Notes under the pieces: model-generated
The model's database searches: none
Seen by the model: only the letters and a program-made list of their open reading frames with translations
Told to the model about the DNA's origin: nothing
Shown: one piece after another, positions 7,566-19,825 of the stretch
Position numbering within the stretch: the stretch's first letter is position 1
Layout: every line of letters begins with the position of its first letter
Origin: Acidobacteriota bacterium
Lineage (GTDB): Bacteria > Acidobacteriota > Blastocatellia > RBC074
NCBI GenBank assembly: GCA_018268995.1
Contig: JAFDVL010000002.1
Location: forward strand, 59,415-123,414
Length of the DNA stretch: 64,000 nucleotides
Reading direction: 5' to 3'
Position numbers and translations under genes: made by a program

Positions 7566-8501
7566 ATGATTGACTCTGTTTTTCACACTGGCAACCGTCC
7601 TGCATTCGTAATCACTTGGCGCTGGATGCTGGCGGTATGTTGTGCAACTCTGCTGACAACGCCGCTTCCAGCCGTCAAAGCTCAGACTGAGCGGCAACCA
7701 ACCCAGGCCGCTGCAAGCGACGCTGAGTTGAGTCTCCAGGACAAGAAAGTCATCGAATACCTGCAAGGCGTCTGGGGCAAAGACCACAGCGTCGCAACCG
7801 TAGATCAGGCAATGGATATTGTCGGTTTGCGCGCATTGGATGAAACGCGCTTTCGCATCGGCCAGTACATCAAACAACATCCCGAACTGCACGTCGTCAT
7901 CAGGCGGTGGGGATGGGAAACGCTCGTCCTGACGCCGAACGAAAAGCTGATTGCGCGAGCAATCATTAACGCCGCCCGCGAACAGAAGCCGACGCCGACA
8001 CTCGCACAAATCGCCAAAGCCGTTGACATTTCGCAGAACGATGTAAAGCGCGGTCTGACGATGCTCGAACAGTATCAGATTCTGAAGCGGGAAGAGGCTG
8101 CCGATGCAGTGGCCGCGCCGCGTTATCTGAACTGGCATCCGCGCCTGGACTTTGTCTTTCATCGGATGACGGTCTCATCTGGCCGCAACACCAGCGTCAA
8201 CTGAGCGGTGGACGGTCTGTTGCTGGTCAGCAACAAATACGCGAAAGAAAAAGTTGTCATTGAAGATTCATCACCGGAAGGCACTACGCGCATTCGTATG
8301 GAGTTTGATAAAGGCAGGCTGCGCAAGGTTGAGCCGAAGTCCGCGATGCTGTTTATGGGTGGTGGCTGAGGAGTCATCAACCTCTTCAGTTCGGAAGAGA
8401 CACTAAGTCAATGGTTACAACGTTACCCGGAATTGAAAGACCGCCAGCGGGCGAAGGTGGCGGCAGCCTTTGAGGAAATCAAAAAACGCGAGCATAAATA
8501 A
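7566..8501 (+). CDS. merB: Probable di-selenocysteine alkylmercury lyase (MerB homologue), exported, Sec213 and Sec268
   Basis: From ATG 7566 (AAAGGA eight bases upstream) one frame runs to TAA 8499-8501, 311 residues, interrupted only by TGA at 8202 and 8367. Residues 15-38 look like a signal peptide. A winged-helix region (NEKLIARAIINAA onward) resembles the MerB N-terminus. Around the first UGA, U-A-V-D-G-L-L-L aligns with C-A-L-D-T-L-I-F of MerB, placing Sec213 on Cys96 and Asp216 on Asp99. The second UGA, G-G-G-U-G-V-I-N-L-F, aligns with F-C-C-H-V-H-F-F, placing Sec268 on Cys159. These are the catalytic residues for C-Hg bond cleavage. MerB is normally cytosolic with cysteines, so both selenium and export are unusual. 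Confidence 0.85.
8218..8235 (+). promoter_or_regulatory. SECIS-like hairpin after UGA 8202
   Basis: TGTTGCT-GGTC-AGCAACA: seven perfect pairs and a GGUC loop, 20 bases after the UGA. It lies in coding sequence (Leu-Leu-Leu-Val-Ser-Asn), as bacterial SECIS elements must. Confidence 0.8.
8382..8399 (+). promoter_or_regulatory. SECIS-like hairpin after UGA 8367
   Basis: CTCTTC-AGTTCG-GAAGAG: six perfect pairs and a six-base loop with G in second position, 18 bases after the UGA. Stem, distance and loop G fit bacterial SECIS rules; the loop is AGUUCG, not GGUC. Confidence 0.68.
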
Positions 8502-8528
8502 ATCCTTGTGTAAATTCTCAGGCGACCT

Positions 8529-9320
8529 ATGCAGCTCTACAGCCAACTCATTGACGGCTCGCAGGCAGAAACGATTCTGTTCATTCCCGGACTGACGGGT
8601 TCGCACACTTGCTGGGATGAGCATTTTCAAGCTCTGCGTCGCAACTACAATCTGCTGCTGCTGGATACGCTCGGCTTTGGACATTCGCCGAAACCGGACA
8701 TCGCCTACTCGCTGGATAACCATTTGCACGCCATTGGTGAGACGTTGGAAAGATGGCAGGTGCAACAAACCCATCTGGTTGGGCATTCGATGGGGTGTTT
8801 GTTGGGCTTGGCGTTTGCGCACCGGTATCCCGAACGAATCGGAAAACTATGTTTCCTGGCCTTGCCCTGGTTTCAAAACGAACAGGAAGCGCGGGAGAGC
8901 ATCCGTCATAGCTCGCTCTTCAATCGTTGGTTGGCGATGGATAGCTCGCTCGCACAGGCGGCTTGTACGTTGATGTGTGCCTTGCGCCCATTGCTGTTGC
9001 CGATTATCCCGCATCTGGTCAGAGACGTGCCGCCGATGGTCGCCCAGGATGCGCTGCGCCATACCTGGCTCTCCTATTCGAGAACGTTACAGCATGTAAT
9101 CTTTGAGGCAGATACATCCAACTGGATGGCAGAAATCTCATATCCGCTGCTGTTGATGCACGGGCGACAAGATACAACGGCTCCGCTTGAGAATGTGAAG
9201 AACAGACTTGTCTCAACACGCCACGCAAGGTTGATCGAATTGGACGCGGATCACGGCTTGATCTTTACGCATAGCCGGATAATTGCCACCAGCATAGCGG
9301 AGTTCTTCTCCATTCCCTGA
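8529..9320 (+). CDS. Alpha/beta-hydrolase
   Basis: 263 residues. The nucleophile elbow GHSMG (about residue 82), the oxyanion region FIPGLTGSHTCWDEHF, a late acid in HGRQDTTAP and the catalytic His in DADHGLIF together support an active serine hydrolase of the alpha/beta fold. Substrate unknown. It begins 27 bases after the merB stop with a poor ribosome site, so it may be a read-through member of the mercury operon or have its own weak start. No signal peptide. Transcription converges with the VWA gene; the 116-bp gap shows no clear terminator. Confidence 0.85.
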   Translation: MQLYSQLIDGSQAETILFIPGLTGSHTCWDEHFQALRRNYNLLLLDTLGFGHSPKPDIAYSLDNHLHAIGETLERWQVQQTHLVGHSMGCLLGLAFAHRYPERIGKLCFLALPWFQNEQEARESIRHSSLFNRWLAMDSSLAQAACTLMCALRPLLLPIIPHLVRDVPPMVAQDALRHTWLSYSRTLQHVIFEADTSNWMAEISYPLLLMHGRQDTTAPLENVKNRLVSTRHARLIELDADHGLIFTHSRIIATSIAEFFSIP

Positions 9321-9436
9321 AATGGGATGCGGGATCAATCCGCCCTCATAATGCCCCTCTCCCTTAATCAGCAATACTCCAGCCCTATGCAGCCGCATGC
9401 GAATGGACTCTTGCGATTCACTGGCACAAGAATTCG

Positions 9437-10549
9437 TTATCGGCATAGCTCCTGTGACGAAAACTCGTTCTTGCGACAGTCTGCCATCGGGTCTTCGTCG
9501 GCACAGCAATCAATAACCGTCTCCTGCCCTATTGTGGGCGCTCCATTCGCCGCAACAACGGAGAGATTTTGGCTTGAGAAGTTCCCCGCATAATAGCCTG
9601 CGCGAGTGCGCACGATAGTGCGCCTGGCAGTTAAAGACGGCTCGACTTCGACTTTGAGGCGATGCCATTTTCCATCAGGGGTCGGATTTGAAGGAGTGTA
9701 GCCAAGAGAATATTGGCGACGCAGTTCAAGCGCGATTTGCTCGAAATCCTCACTCATTTTCTCGTCATTGCGCGGGAAGAATGATTTTCCGCCCGACACC
9801 GTAGCGAGTTTGTCCATTACACTTCCACCATTGCTGCGTGGCAACAGCGGGCCAATCAGGATTGTGTAGATCGTCACGCCCGCTTCTTGCACTTTCCGTC
9901 GCACATGCCCGAAATCGGTACGCGAATGATTATCTTCCCCGTCACTAATGACAATTAAAGCCCGCTTTGCATACCTGCCGCGCGCGATGGTTTCCAGGCC
10001 GAGGCTGACGGCATCGTAGAGAGCAGTGTTCCCTTTCGGCCTAACGTTGCCAAATTGTGAGAGCAATGTCTCGCTGTCGCGCGTTTTATCCAGCAGCAGT
10101 TTGGCCGTGTCGCTAAAACTAATAAACGAATATTCGTCTTCCGGGTGACTCGTCTGGATGAAGCGCGCGAGCGCGTTCTGGGCGCGCAGGATTTTATTTC
10201 CGGTCATGGAGCCGGAGACATCAAAGACAATGCCCACGGAGGCCGGCGCATCGCGGTCACTGAAGAAGCTGATCTCCTGTCGGACACCGTCGTCGTATAC
10301 GGTGAAGGCCGTAGGGGCGAGGCCTGGCACATACCGCCCTTCTTTATCTGTCACGGTTACTGCGAAGGAAACTAGCTCAGTGCTAATCACAACGCGACTG
10401 TCATTCTCTAATGCTGATGCTTTCGGCGCAAGGACAGCGGCTCCGCTGCTCGACTGCGCCAACGGTGGTTGTGGTGTGGCAAGTAGAGATGCGAGCGCGA
10501 GAAGAAAGGTAACGAACCCAGTTCGCCAAACAAATAATAGTGCTTTCAT
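9437..10549 (-). CDS. Exported von Willebrand factor A domain protein, Acidobacteriota type
   Basis: 370 residues with an N-terminal signal (FLLALASLLATPQPPLAQ). A VWA domain (about 105-290) has an intact MIDAS start, FDVSGSM (DxSxS), and the later acid in VISDGEDNH. It is preceded by a short beta region (FTVYDDGVRQEISFFSD) that is typical of the VWFA-related proteins abundant in Acidobacteriota. Role unknown; VWA domains mediate metal-dependent protein contacts. ATG 10549 follows TAGGAG, eight bases after the upstream gene, so it appears to be the last gene of the first Cus-type operon. Confidence 0.85.
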   Translation of the reverse strand: MKALLFVWRTGFVTFLLALASLLATPQPPLAQSSSGAAVLAPKASALENDSRVVISTELVSFAVTVTDKEGRYVPGLAPTAFTVYDDGVRQEISFFSDRDAPASVGIVFDVSGSMTGNKILRAQNALARFIQTSHPEDEYSFISFSDTAKLLLDKTRDSETLLSQFGNVRPKGNTALYDAVSLGLETIARGRYAKRALIVISDGEDNHSRTDFGHVRRKVQEAGVTIYTILIGPLLPRSNGGSVMDKLATVSGGKSFFPRNDEKMSEDFEQIALELRRQYSLGYTPSNPTPDGKWHRLKVEVEPSLTARRTIVRTRAGYYAGNFSSQNLSVVAANGAPTIGQETVIDCCADEDPMADCRKNEFSSQELCR

Positions 10550-10557
10550 AACTACTC

Positions 10558-11385
10558 CTATTGCTTCAGTGTAGGCGCGGGGCGTAACCCCATCTTGCGC
10601 CCTTGCTCATACACTTTTTTCCAAAGACTGTCGTACTCGGCCTCCGTCATGGGTCGCTTGAGATCAAAGACATAGCTCTTGCCATCTACCCCCAACTGTC
10701 CTTCCCAAGTCGCCAGCTCGAACTGATAGCGACCGAGTTGACCGATGTCGCGGATGTCCGCGTAGCGCCAGAAGCGCGCGCCGCCCGTGTCATCCGCGTT
10801 GAAAACAACATACTGCTCGTAGACCCGCAGCCATCCTGATTTGCCACCGGCGCGCTGGCGATGGAAGACGGGAATCTCAAAGAGCAATCGGCCCGCTTCC
10901 GTCTCGTTCCCAGGCAGCACACCGGTTTCAATCGGGCGGTGGAAGCGCGTGAGCAGTTGCTGCACCACTTCCGGCGTGATCTCCCCTTCCCGCAGGCGAA
11001 AAACATAATCGTGTTCCGTGCCCGTGCGGATTGCTTTGCCGTCGGTGAACGGCGCTTTGCGTGGGATGATCGGAAGCGGCGCAGCCTCGTAAACTGTCAC
11101 GCGCAGTTCGTGGCGCGAAATCGCCAGCCGCTTGATGTCTTCATCGCGCCAAGCGCGACTGTGGCGGGCTTCCTCTTTGTCCTCGCCTTTGAACTCAATT
11201 CCTGTATCGGTGATCCGCAACTCGCCCTTTCCTGTACTGACCGCGTGATCGTGCGCAACTTGGTAGGTTGCAATCACCTGAATGCTGTTTTTTGCGGCGG
11301 TCGAATCCTGTGCGACGGCCATTGTCGTCACCATCGCAACGAATAGCATCCACCCGCAGAGATTCCGTATGCTCATAGTTCTCAT
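10558..11385 (-). CDS. Exported protein of unknown function, paralogue of the protein at 24872-25606
   Basis: 275 residues from ATG 11385 (ATG 11376 is possible); neither has a strong ribosome site. A signal peptide ends near VAQ. Two similar halves are suggested by repeats of a PH-like pattern: W-x-x-x-x-I-x-x-L followed by a beta pair, for example RAWRDEDIKRL and FWRYADIRDIG. The sequence FWRYADIRDIGQLGRYQFEL matches YWRYSDLQNFSHSERYRFEI in the second efflux operon, so the two are paralogues in equivalent positions. No known family recognised. Probably periplasmic and linked to metal efflux by context. Confidence 0.75.
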   Translation of the reverse strand: MRTMSIRNLCGWMLFVAMVTTMAVAQDSTAAKNSIQVIATYQVAHDHAVSTGKGELRITDTGIEFKGEDKEEARHSRAWRDEDIKRLAISRHELRVTVYEAAPLPIIPRKAPFTDGKAIRTGTEHDYVFRLREGEITPEVVQQLLTRFHRPIETGVLPGNETEAGRLLFEIPVFHRQRAGGKSGWLRVYEQYVVFNADDTGGARFWRYADIRDIGQLGRYQFELATWEGQLGVDGKSYVFDLKRPMTEAEYDSLWKKVYEQGRKMGLRPAPTLKQ

Positions 11386-11493
11386 TTGATAAATCCGTTT
11401 TTTGCACGCGCTATTCCTGCGCCGTCTGGTTTGGCAACGCTCCAAACTAGACGACGCGATTGTCGGTCAGAAGTATGCGCCGATAGGCAGTTG

Positions 11494-11910
11494 CTACACT
11501 ACGATCAGCTTGCCCTTGAGCATGTTCATCCCGCAGGCGAAGGTGAATTCGCCCTTGCGCGGCGTGAATTCGACGGTGACTGCTTCATTGAGCGGCAGGT
11601 CACGATTGATGTTGTATTCCTTGATGACGACCGATTTCGCGCAGCCTTCATCGGTTTTGCGCAGGAAGGTTATTTTAGCGGGTACGCCTGCTTTGAGTTT
11701 CAGACTGCCTGGGTCAAAGCCTTTACTGTTGATTTCGATGGTCGCGGTCTGCGCGCCATTCTCTTGCTTCGCCGTTTGCGTGGAGCGCTTGGCCAGGAGT
11801 TTGGCTCGGCTGATGTTGCAGCACGCTTGCGGTTTCCCGAAGGCTGCTGCCGTCACCAGCAGTGCGCCGATGAGGAATGTGATGGTTGCGATGATTAATT
11901 TTCTGTTCAT
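11494..11910 (-). CDS. Exported cupredoxin-domain protein
   Basis: 138 residues, hydrophobic N-terminus (LIIATITFLIGALLVTAAAF) then a CC pair. The C-terminal 85 residues form a cupredoxin-like sandwich: INSKGFDPGSLKLKAGVPAKITF and FTFACGMNMLKGKL, the latter holding Cys and Met ligands of a type I-like copper site. This subtype is common beside copper ATPases and Cus pumps. Its electron-transfer ability is uncertain because the upstream histidine ligand is not evident. It lies between a lytic transglycosylase gene and an exported orphan, with a 6-bp gap to the transglycosylase. Confidence 0.8.
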   Translation of the reverse strand: MNRKLIIATITFLIGALLVTAAAFGKPQACCNISRAKLLAKRSTQTAKQENGAQTATIEINSKGFDPGSLKLKAGVPAKITFLRKTDEGCAKSVVIKEYNINRDLPLNEAVTVEFTPRKGEFTFACGMNMLKGKLIVV

Positions 11911-11916
11911 GTTTTT

Positions 11917-12912
11917 TCACCTCGGTTCATTTGAATTTGAGTTCAGTTTGAGACTCGTCTGATGGGGCTGCGCTTCGCGTGAAGCGCCAGATGTTGAATT
12001 GAGTAATTGCGCCGCCGCCAGCACGGACGGCACGTAGTTGATGGTTTCCACTGGCAGTAGACCTTTTGCCGCCAGGGTTTGAAAATCGCGGACGCCTGCC
12101 CGCTGAATCGCTCGCGCTATACGTCCTTCGCCCGCATTGTAGGCGGCGAGGGCAAGTTGCCAGTCGCCGAACAGCGCGTATAAATCGCGGAGGTAACGGG
12201 CTGCCGCACGAGTGGATTTCTCCGGGTGTTGCCGTTCATCCGTGGAGGCCGTACGTTGCAATCCGTAACGCTCTCCCGTCGCTGGAATGAACTGCCAAAT
12301 ACCAAGCGCCTGTTTGGGCGAAAGCGCCGCCGCGTTGTAACCGCTCTCGACCAAGCCAACCGCGAGCAGCCATTCCGGTACGCCTTCTGCGCGGAAGATG
12401 CGCGCCATCATGGGCCGATAACTTGCCAGCCGCATTTGCCCCATCTGCAACCGCTCTCTGCCACGCCCTCGGTAATAGTTGAGATACGCCGCTACTTGCG
12501 GAGGCAGAGTTTCGCTTGCGCCCAATGTCGGAGCGGGTTTGGTTGCCCTCTCCTCAAGCGCAACGAGTGCTGCCGTGACTTCGCGCAGATACTCGCGCAG
12601 CAGTGGATCATTGCGCTTTACATCTCCGTCGGGGGCTGCCGCTGCGATCATCGCACCTGCCTGTCGAAATAACTGGCGCGCTTCCTCGCGTTGCCCGACC
12701 GCTTGTTTCCGCACGGCCTCACGCCGCAGCTTGTCAGCCTCGACAATGACACTGGCGGCGTCGGCAGCCACCGTCACCCGCACCAGAAAACGGTCGAGCG
12801 TCTGACCAACATCGGCGCTTTGTGCGCGCACCATCGCAGCGAGGGCGAGCAAGCCCCCCAGCACTACGATAATGCGCGCAGTCTTTTTGTTTACGAGCTT
12901 CGCTTGCCTCAT
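11917..12912 (-). CDS. Exported lytic transglycosylase (SLT family)
   Basis: 331 residues from ATG 12912, whose A is the last base of the preceding TGA. Signal peptide ([18 protein letters not shown]), a helical Ala-rich region (about 35-140), then an SLT domain with catalytic Glu in [22 protein letters not shown] and the family pattern [13 protein letters not shown]. It cleaves peptidoglycan to anhydromuropeptides. Encoded directly after an RND pump and a FixH-like lipoprotein, it may open the wall for the tripartite exporter. In the second efflux operon its homologue, with the same helical region, is fused to the RND pump. Confidence 0.88.
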   Translation of the reverse strand: MRQAKLVNKKTARIIVVLGGLLALAAMVRAQSADVGQTLDRFLVRVTVAADAASVIVEADKLRREAVRKQAVGQREEARQLFRQAGAMIAAAAPDGDVKRNDPLLREYLREVTAALVALEERATKPAPTLGASETLPPQVAAYLNYYRGRGRERLQMGQMRLASYRPMMARIFRAEGVPEWLLAVGLVESGYNAAALSPKQALGIWQFIPATGERYGLQRTASTDERQHPEKSTRAAARYLRDLYALFGDWQLALAAYNAGEGRIARAIQRAGVRDFQTLAAKGLLPVETINYVPSVLAAAQLLNSTSGASREAQPHQTSLKLNSNSNEPR

Positions 12913-13343
12913 CACTGCACATTGATTGGGAACATCACGCGCTGGTTGTTCCCGAAGGTAGCACCGAAATTCCATTTGCCGCGCATCTCGAAATCGCTTT
13001 CGACCATGTAGCGCCCCGGCGTCCCCGATGGTGTAGCCGACGCGCCACCGATCATGTCCGACATCCCAGGCATCGGCATACGGGAACTCAATTTGACTTC
13101 GCCGACATCCACCAGTTGATTGTCAGCCGCCTTGCGGAATTCCAGTGCGTACTTGTTTTTGCCTTGCTTCAATTGTCCCGATTCGCTCAGCAACGTGACG
13201 ACATAATCACCGACGCGCTGTTGCGCAATCTGTTTCAACTCAGCCCCGCTGTTACTCGCGCTGCCGCTCCCGTTGTTGCACGCAGCCAATGTGATTCCGA
13301 GTACTACGACGGCCAGCGCCGTCAGCATTGATTTCGTTCTCAT
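12912..13343 (-). CDS. FixH/YtkA-like lipoprotein
   Basis: 143 residues. The N-terminus ends in a lipobox (GITLAACNN), predicting signal peptidase II processing at Cys22. The rest resembles the YtkA/FixH beta-sandwich: [27 protein letters not shown], with the PMPGM and [17 protein letters not shown] pattern, whose Met and acidic residues suggest copper contact. Homologues often accompany CusCBA operons. Located 115 bp downstream of the RND pump gene, its stop touches the transglycosylase start. Confidence 0.78.
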   Translation of the reverse strand: MRTKSMLTALAVVVLGITLAACNNGSGSASNSGAELKQIAQQRVGDYVVTLLSESGQLKQGKNKYALEFRKAADNQLVDVGEVKLSSRMPMPGMSDMIGGASATPSGTPGRYMVESDFEMRGKWNFGATFGNNQRVMFPINVQ

Positions 13344-13458
13344 TTTCGTTTTCTCCTTAGAAATGTAGCGCGATTTGCCAAATCGCGTTACGTTGCATTT
13401 TCATTGTTGCAGGGCGTCGCCACGCGACGTGAACGACTCCTTTTTGCTTGATTGACCT

Positions 13459-16667
<3,209 letters not shown>

Positions 16668-16671
<4 letters not shown>

Positions 16672-17921
16672 TGTTGCTCCTTCTTTCCCATCGCAGATTT
16701 CAAATTTTCGATTTGCGATTTCAACTGTGTCTCCGAATCCATCAGGTACTGAATATTGCGCGCAACCTTCTCGCCCGCCCGCAGCCCGGAGCGCACGGTA
16801 TAGACCTCTTGCCCCTGGGTGCCGACTTTGATTTCGCGCAACGAGAATTTGCTGTTGCCATCGTCCACCAGCACCAGTTGGCGCACGCCGGTATCAATCA
16901 CGGCGTCGCGTGGCACAACCAGTTGCGGCGGCGGTTTCACTGCCAAGCTCACGTTGACGAACATACCGGGCTTGAGGCGCGTGTGCGGATTGCTGAATTC
17001 AAGCCGCACCTTCGCCGTGCGTGTCGTTGGCTCAATCAGTGGATTGATGAACGCCACACGGCCCGTCTGCGTACTGCCATCAGGCAGCGTCACTGCGCCG
17101 CGCATTCCGATGCGCACGTTCATCAAGTCGCTTTCGTACACATCGGCCTCCACCCAAATCGTCGAGAGGTCAGCCAGCGTGTAAAGCTCGACGTCCGGCA
17201 TCACTCGTGTGCCGGGGAAGGCTTTGCGCGCGGTGATAACGCCTGACGCTGGCGCGTAGTAGGTGATGGCCTTCTGCACTTGGCCTGTTTTCTCAAGTGC
17301 AGCAATCTGCTGTGGCGTGACATCCCAGAGTTGCAAGCGGCGGCGCGTGGCTTCTACGAGCGAACCGCCCGAATTGCGCACGACTTCAAATTCGCTTTTG
17401 CCGAAATCCTGCTGCGCCTTGAGTGCAATCAGATACTCCTGCTGCGTTGCCACGAGTTCCGGGCTGTAGAGCGTGAAGAGCGGCTGCCCTTTTTGAATCT
17501 GCTGCCCCTCGAAGTTGCCCATCGTCTCCTCAATCCAGCCTTCGATTTTGGTTTGCACCCGCGTGATGCGCCGCTCATCGGGCATCACGCGCCCCGTTGT
17601 GCTGACCGGTTGATCGAACGAGCGCAACTCGACCGTCGCCGTTTGTAAACCGAGGGCTTGCGCGGTATTGGCATCAATCGTAATAACGGCTGTTTGATGG
17701 GCGGCTTCGGCCTGCTCCATCTCGACGGCAAGTTGTCCGGCGGGAACAGCGGGTGCGGGCGGCGGCGCTTGCTCCCAGAAGCGCAGCTTGCGCGCCATCG
17801 TTGTCGCGCGCAGGGCAGGCGCAAAGGCGAAGGCCGCCAGCGTCCCGCACGTCGCCAGCAAGATCGTGAGCGTCAGCAGCAAGCGCCAGCGCCGTTTGAG
17901 AAATACAGTCAGTCGTTTCAT
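16668..17921 (-). CDS. cusB: Periplasmic adaptor (membrane fusion protein) of the first Cus-type pump
   Basis: 417 residues. One N-terminal membrane anchor ([20 protein letters not shown]), then barrel-sandwich and hairpin segments: [31 protein letters not shown], helical hairpin, [18 protein letters not shown], and the beta-barrel [24 protein letters not shown]. This is the CusB/CzcB pattern. It links the RND pump to the TolC channel and may hand metal to CusA. Unlike its paralogue at 29776-31545, it lacks heavy-metal-binding domains. ATG 17921 is four bases from the TolC stop, and the end overlaps cusA. Confidence 0.92.
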
Positions 17922-17924
17922 CCT

Positions 17925-19232
17925 TTACCTCGTCAATTCGACGCCCGTGAATCGTTCCAGCTCGGCGAGCGCCTGCTGGTAATCGCTCAGCAATTCGTAA
18001 TAGCGCGTCTCGTAATCAAGCGCGCGCTTCAGGGTCGTCAGCAGCGTCAGCATCTCCACCTGCCCGACCTGATACGCCGCGAGCGCACTTTCCAGCGCGA
18101 GCGTCGCCTGCGGAATCAATCCCTGCTCGTGCAATTTGATGAGCCGCGCCGCTGTGGTTGCGCGCACGCGCGCCTCGCTCAGCTTGTAGCGAAGCAGGGA
18201 AAGGTTTGTGTCGAGGCGTGCTTGCGTGGCAGCCAGATTCGCGGCCTGCTCCTTAATTGCGTACCGCTGTTTGGTCGCGGCATAGAGCGGCAACCGCAGC
18301 GTCACCCCATAAGTGTAGTAATCCGAAAACAGGGGTCGGTTATGATAAGTGAGGTTGACGCCGACCTCCGGGTACTTGGCTTCGCGTTCGGCCAGCCGGA
18401 GCGATTTGTTGTTCCCATCAATTTGATGTCGGAGTTGTTTGAGATCGGGCGCATTCGCTTCGGCCCGCTGCGCCAGTTCTTCCAGCGGCGGTGGCGTAGG
18501 ACTCATCTGCACTGCGGCGAGTTTCTCAATCGGTGTTTCAGGATCGCGGTAGAGTAATTGATTCAACTGCGCGGCGGTGATCGCACGTTTCGCTTCGAGC
18601 ATGCCTTGTTTGTCGAGCAACTCCGTAATCTCGACGCGCGCGTTGATGACGTCCACTTGTTGTGCTTTGCCGACGCCGTAGCGCGCCTCCGCCACTTGTG
18701 CAATCTTGTCGAGAATCTCCTTATCACGAGCGAGTACCGCGAGGGCGCGGTCGGTGTAATACAACTCGTAATACGCTATCTTCACTTCGCTCGTCAGCCG
18801 TAGCACCGTTGCCGCATACACTTGAAATTTCGCTTCGGCTTCCGCATCGGCAACCTGACTGCGCAGACGGCGCACGCCGAACCAGGGGAAGTCCTGACTG
18901 AAGCCCACTGTGATTTCGCTGAAGTCATTCCTCAGTCCAGCGAAAGGAACCGGATTCGTCACCGTGTTGTTGCTGAACGAAACCATTGGGTCGGGCAAGG
19001 CTTTCGCTTGCGGAATGCGTGCGCGCGCCGCATCGAACTCCCGTTTCAGGGCGATGATTTCAGGATTGACCGCCAGCGCCGCTTCAATCAGGCTGGCGAG
19101 ACTAACACCGCCTGCGGGGGCGTGCTGAGTCTGGCTATGCGGCTGCGCACAGATGGGCGCAACCGACGCAGGAAGAAAAAGGGCGAGCAACACGGCGGCA
19201 AAACATCGCCGTGTAGAACGAAGAACATTCAT
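17925..19232 (-). CDS. cusC: TolC-family outer-membrane channel of the first Cus-type system
   Basis: 435 residues from ATG 19232, chosen because it begins a signal peptide (CFAAVLLALFLPASVAPICAQ); the 40-residue upstream extension is Arg-rich and unlikely. Two OEP repeats are visible, each with long helices, for example VADAEAEAKFQVYAATVLRLTSEVKIAYYELYYTDRAL. The repeated opening pattern, PEIIALKREFDAARARIPQAKALPDP, is shared with the second operon's TolC. Provides the outer-membrane exit duct. Preceded by the Cys-rich protein gene with a 140-bp gap. Confidence 0.9.
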   Translation of the reverse strand: MNVLRSTRRCFAAVLLALFLPASVAPICAQPHSQTQHAPAGGVSLASLIEAALAVNPEIIALKREFDAARARIPQAKALPDPMVSFSNNTVTNPVPFAGLRNDFSEITVGFSQDFPWFGVRRLRSQVADAEAEAKFQVYAATVLRLTSEVKIAYYELYYTDRALAVLARDKEILDKIAQVAEARYGVGKAQQVDVINARVEITELLDKQGMLEAKRAITAAQLNQLLYRDPETPIEKLAAVQMSPTPPPLEELAQRAEANAPDLKQLRHQIDGNNKSLRLAEREAKYPEVGVNLTYHNRPLFSDYYTYGVTLRLPLYAATKQRYAIKEQAANLAATQARLDTNLSLLRYKLSEARVRATTAARLIKLHEQGLIPQATLALESALAAYQVGQVEMLTLLTTLKRALDYETRYYELLSDYQQALAELERFTGVELTR

Positions 19233-19372
19233 CGCTTTTCTGATCTCGCGGCACAGCGCCGCAGTGATTGCTGGTCGGCAAGATACTTCCTGCCGGACAG
19301 CGGAACGTTTGCGCACCGCAAGCAGCCCTTCAGCCGCGTGCCGGTACGTCAACCAGGCACACTACGGCCTCG

Positions 19373-19813
19373 TTAGATCAGAAATGTAACGTTGGAAAGG
19401 AAGAGATCGGGCGGATGATGATGCCGTAGATGATGCTCTGCCGACCTAATTGGAATGGAGGTTTTGGAAGTTGTAGCTTCGCGCGTAGGAACGAGCGAAA
19501 CGACGCGAATCGTGACAATCGGAGGCGCAAGCGTCAGGGACTGGGGCGTGAAATCGAACTGCGCACCGCCTGTGGACTCGCCACACTTGACTTCGCAGCA
19601 GATCATCGCGGCTATTGACCCGGTGGGTGAGGTTCCCAGCGCACAGCAGGCCATTTCGCTCATTCCCTCGCAATCGCCCTGGCTCTGCATGGTGCAAACG
19701 GTTGGCTCGCTGAGACTGCTGCTGATGGCCTCAACCCCGCAGGCAATTCCGCCTGCCATCGCCTGACCAGCGATGACGAGTAAAAGGAAAAATGCAGCAA
19801 TCCGTCTCACCAT
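19373..19813 (-). CDS. Exported cysteine-rich small protein, first gene of the first Cus-type operon
   Basis: 146 residues with a signal peptide (IAAFFLLLVIAGQAMAGG). Cysteines cluster in the first half (IAC, TVC, GDC, MACC, MICC, KC), then a Pro- and Ser-rich middle and a His-rich end HHLRHHHPPDLF. The same layout is seen in the protein at 33545-34036 in the corresponding place of the second efflux operon. No family recognised; resembles a metal-binding or redox periplasmic factor. The cysteine and histidine content argues for metal capture before efflux, an inference from composition and position. Confidence 0.7.
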   Translation of the reverse strand: MVRRIAAFFLLLVIAGQAMAGGIACGVEAISSSLSEPTVCTMQSQGDCEGMSEMACCALGTSPTGSIAAMICCEVKCGESTGGAQFDFTPQSLTLAPPIVTIRVVSLVPTREATTSKTSIPIRSAEHHLRHHHPPDLFLSNVTFLI

Positions 19814-19825
19814 AACGTTCTTAGA

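Noticed and set aside
6931..8369. Treating the three TGA codons as nonsense mutations (pseudogenes).
   Set aside because: All three lie at cysteine positions essential to the family, the frame and similarity continue on both sides, hairpins follow at SECIS distance, and merTP, the chaperone and merR beside them are intact.
19233..19352. N-terminal 40-residue extension of the first TolC protein.
   Set aside because: Arg-rich, not export-competent, whereas ATG 19232 begins a proper signal peptide.
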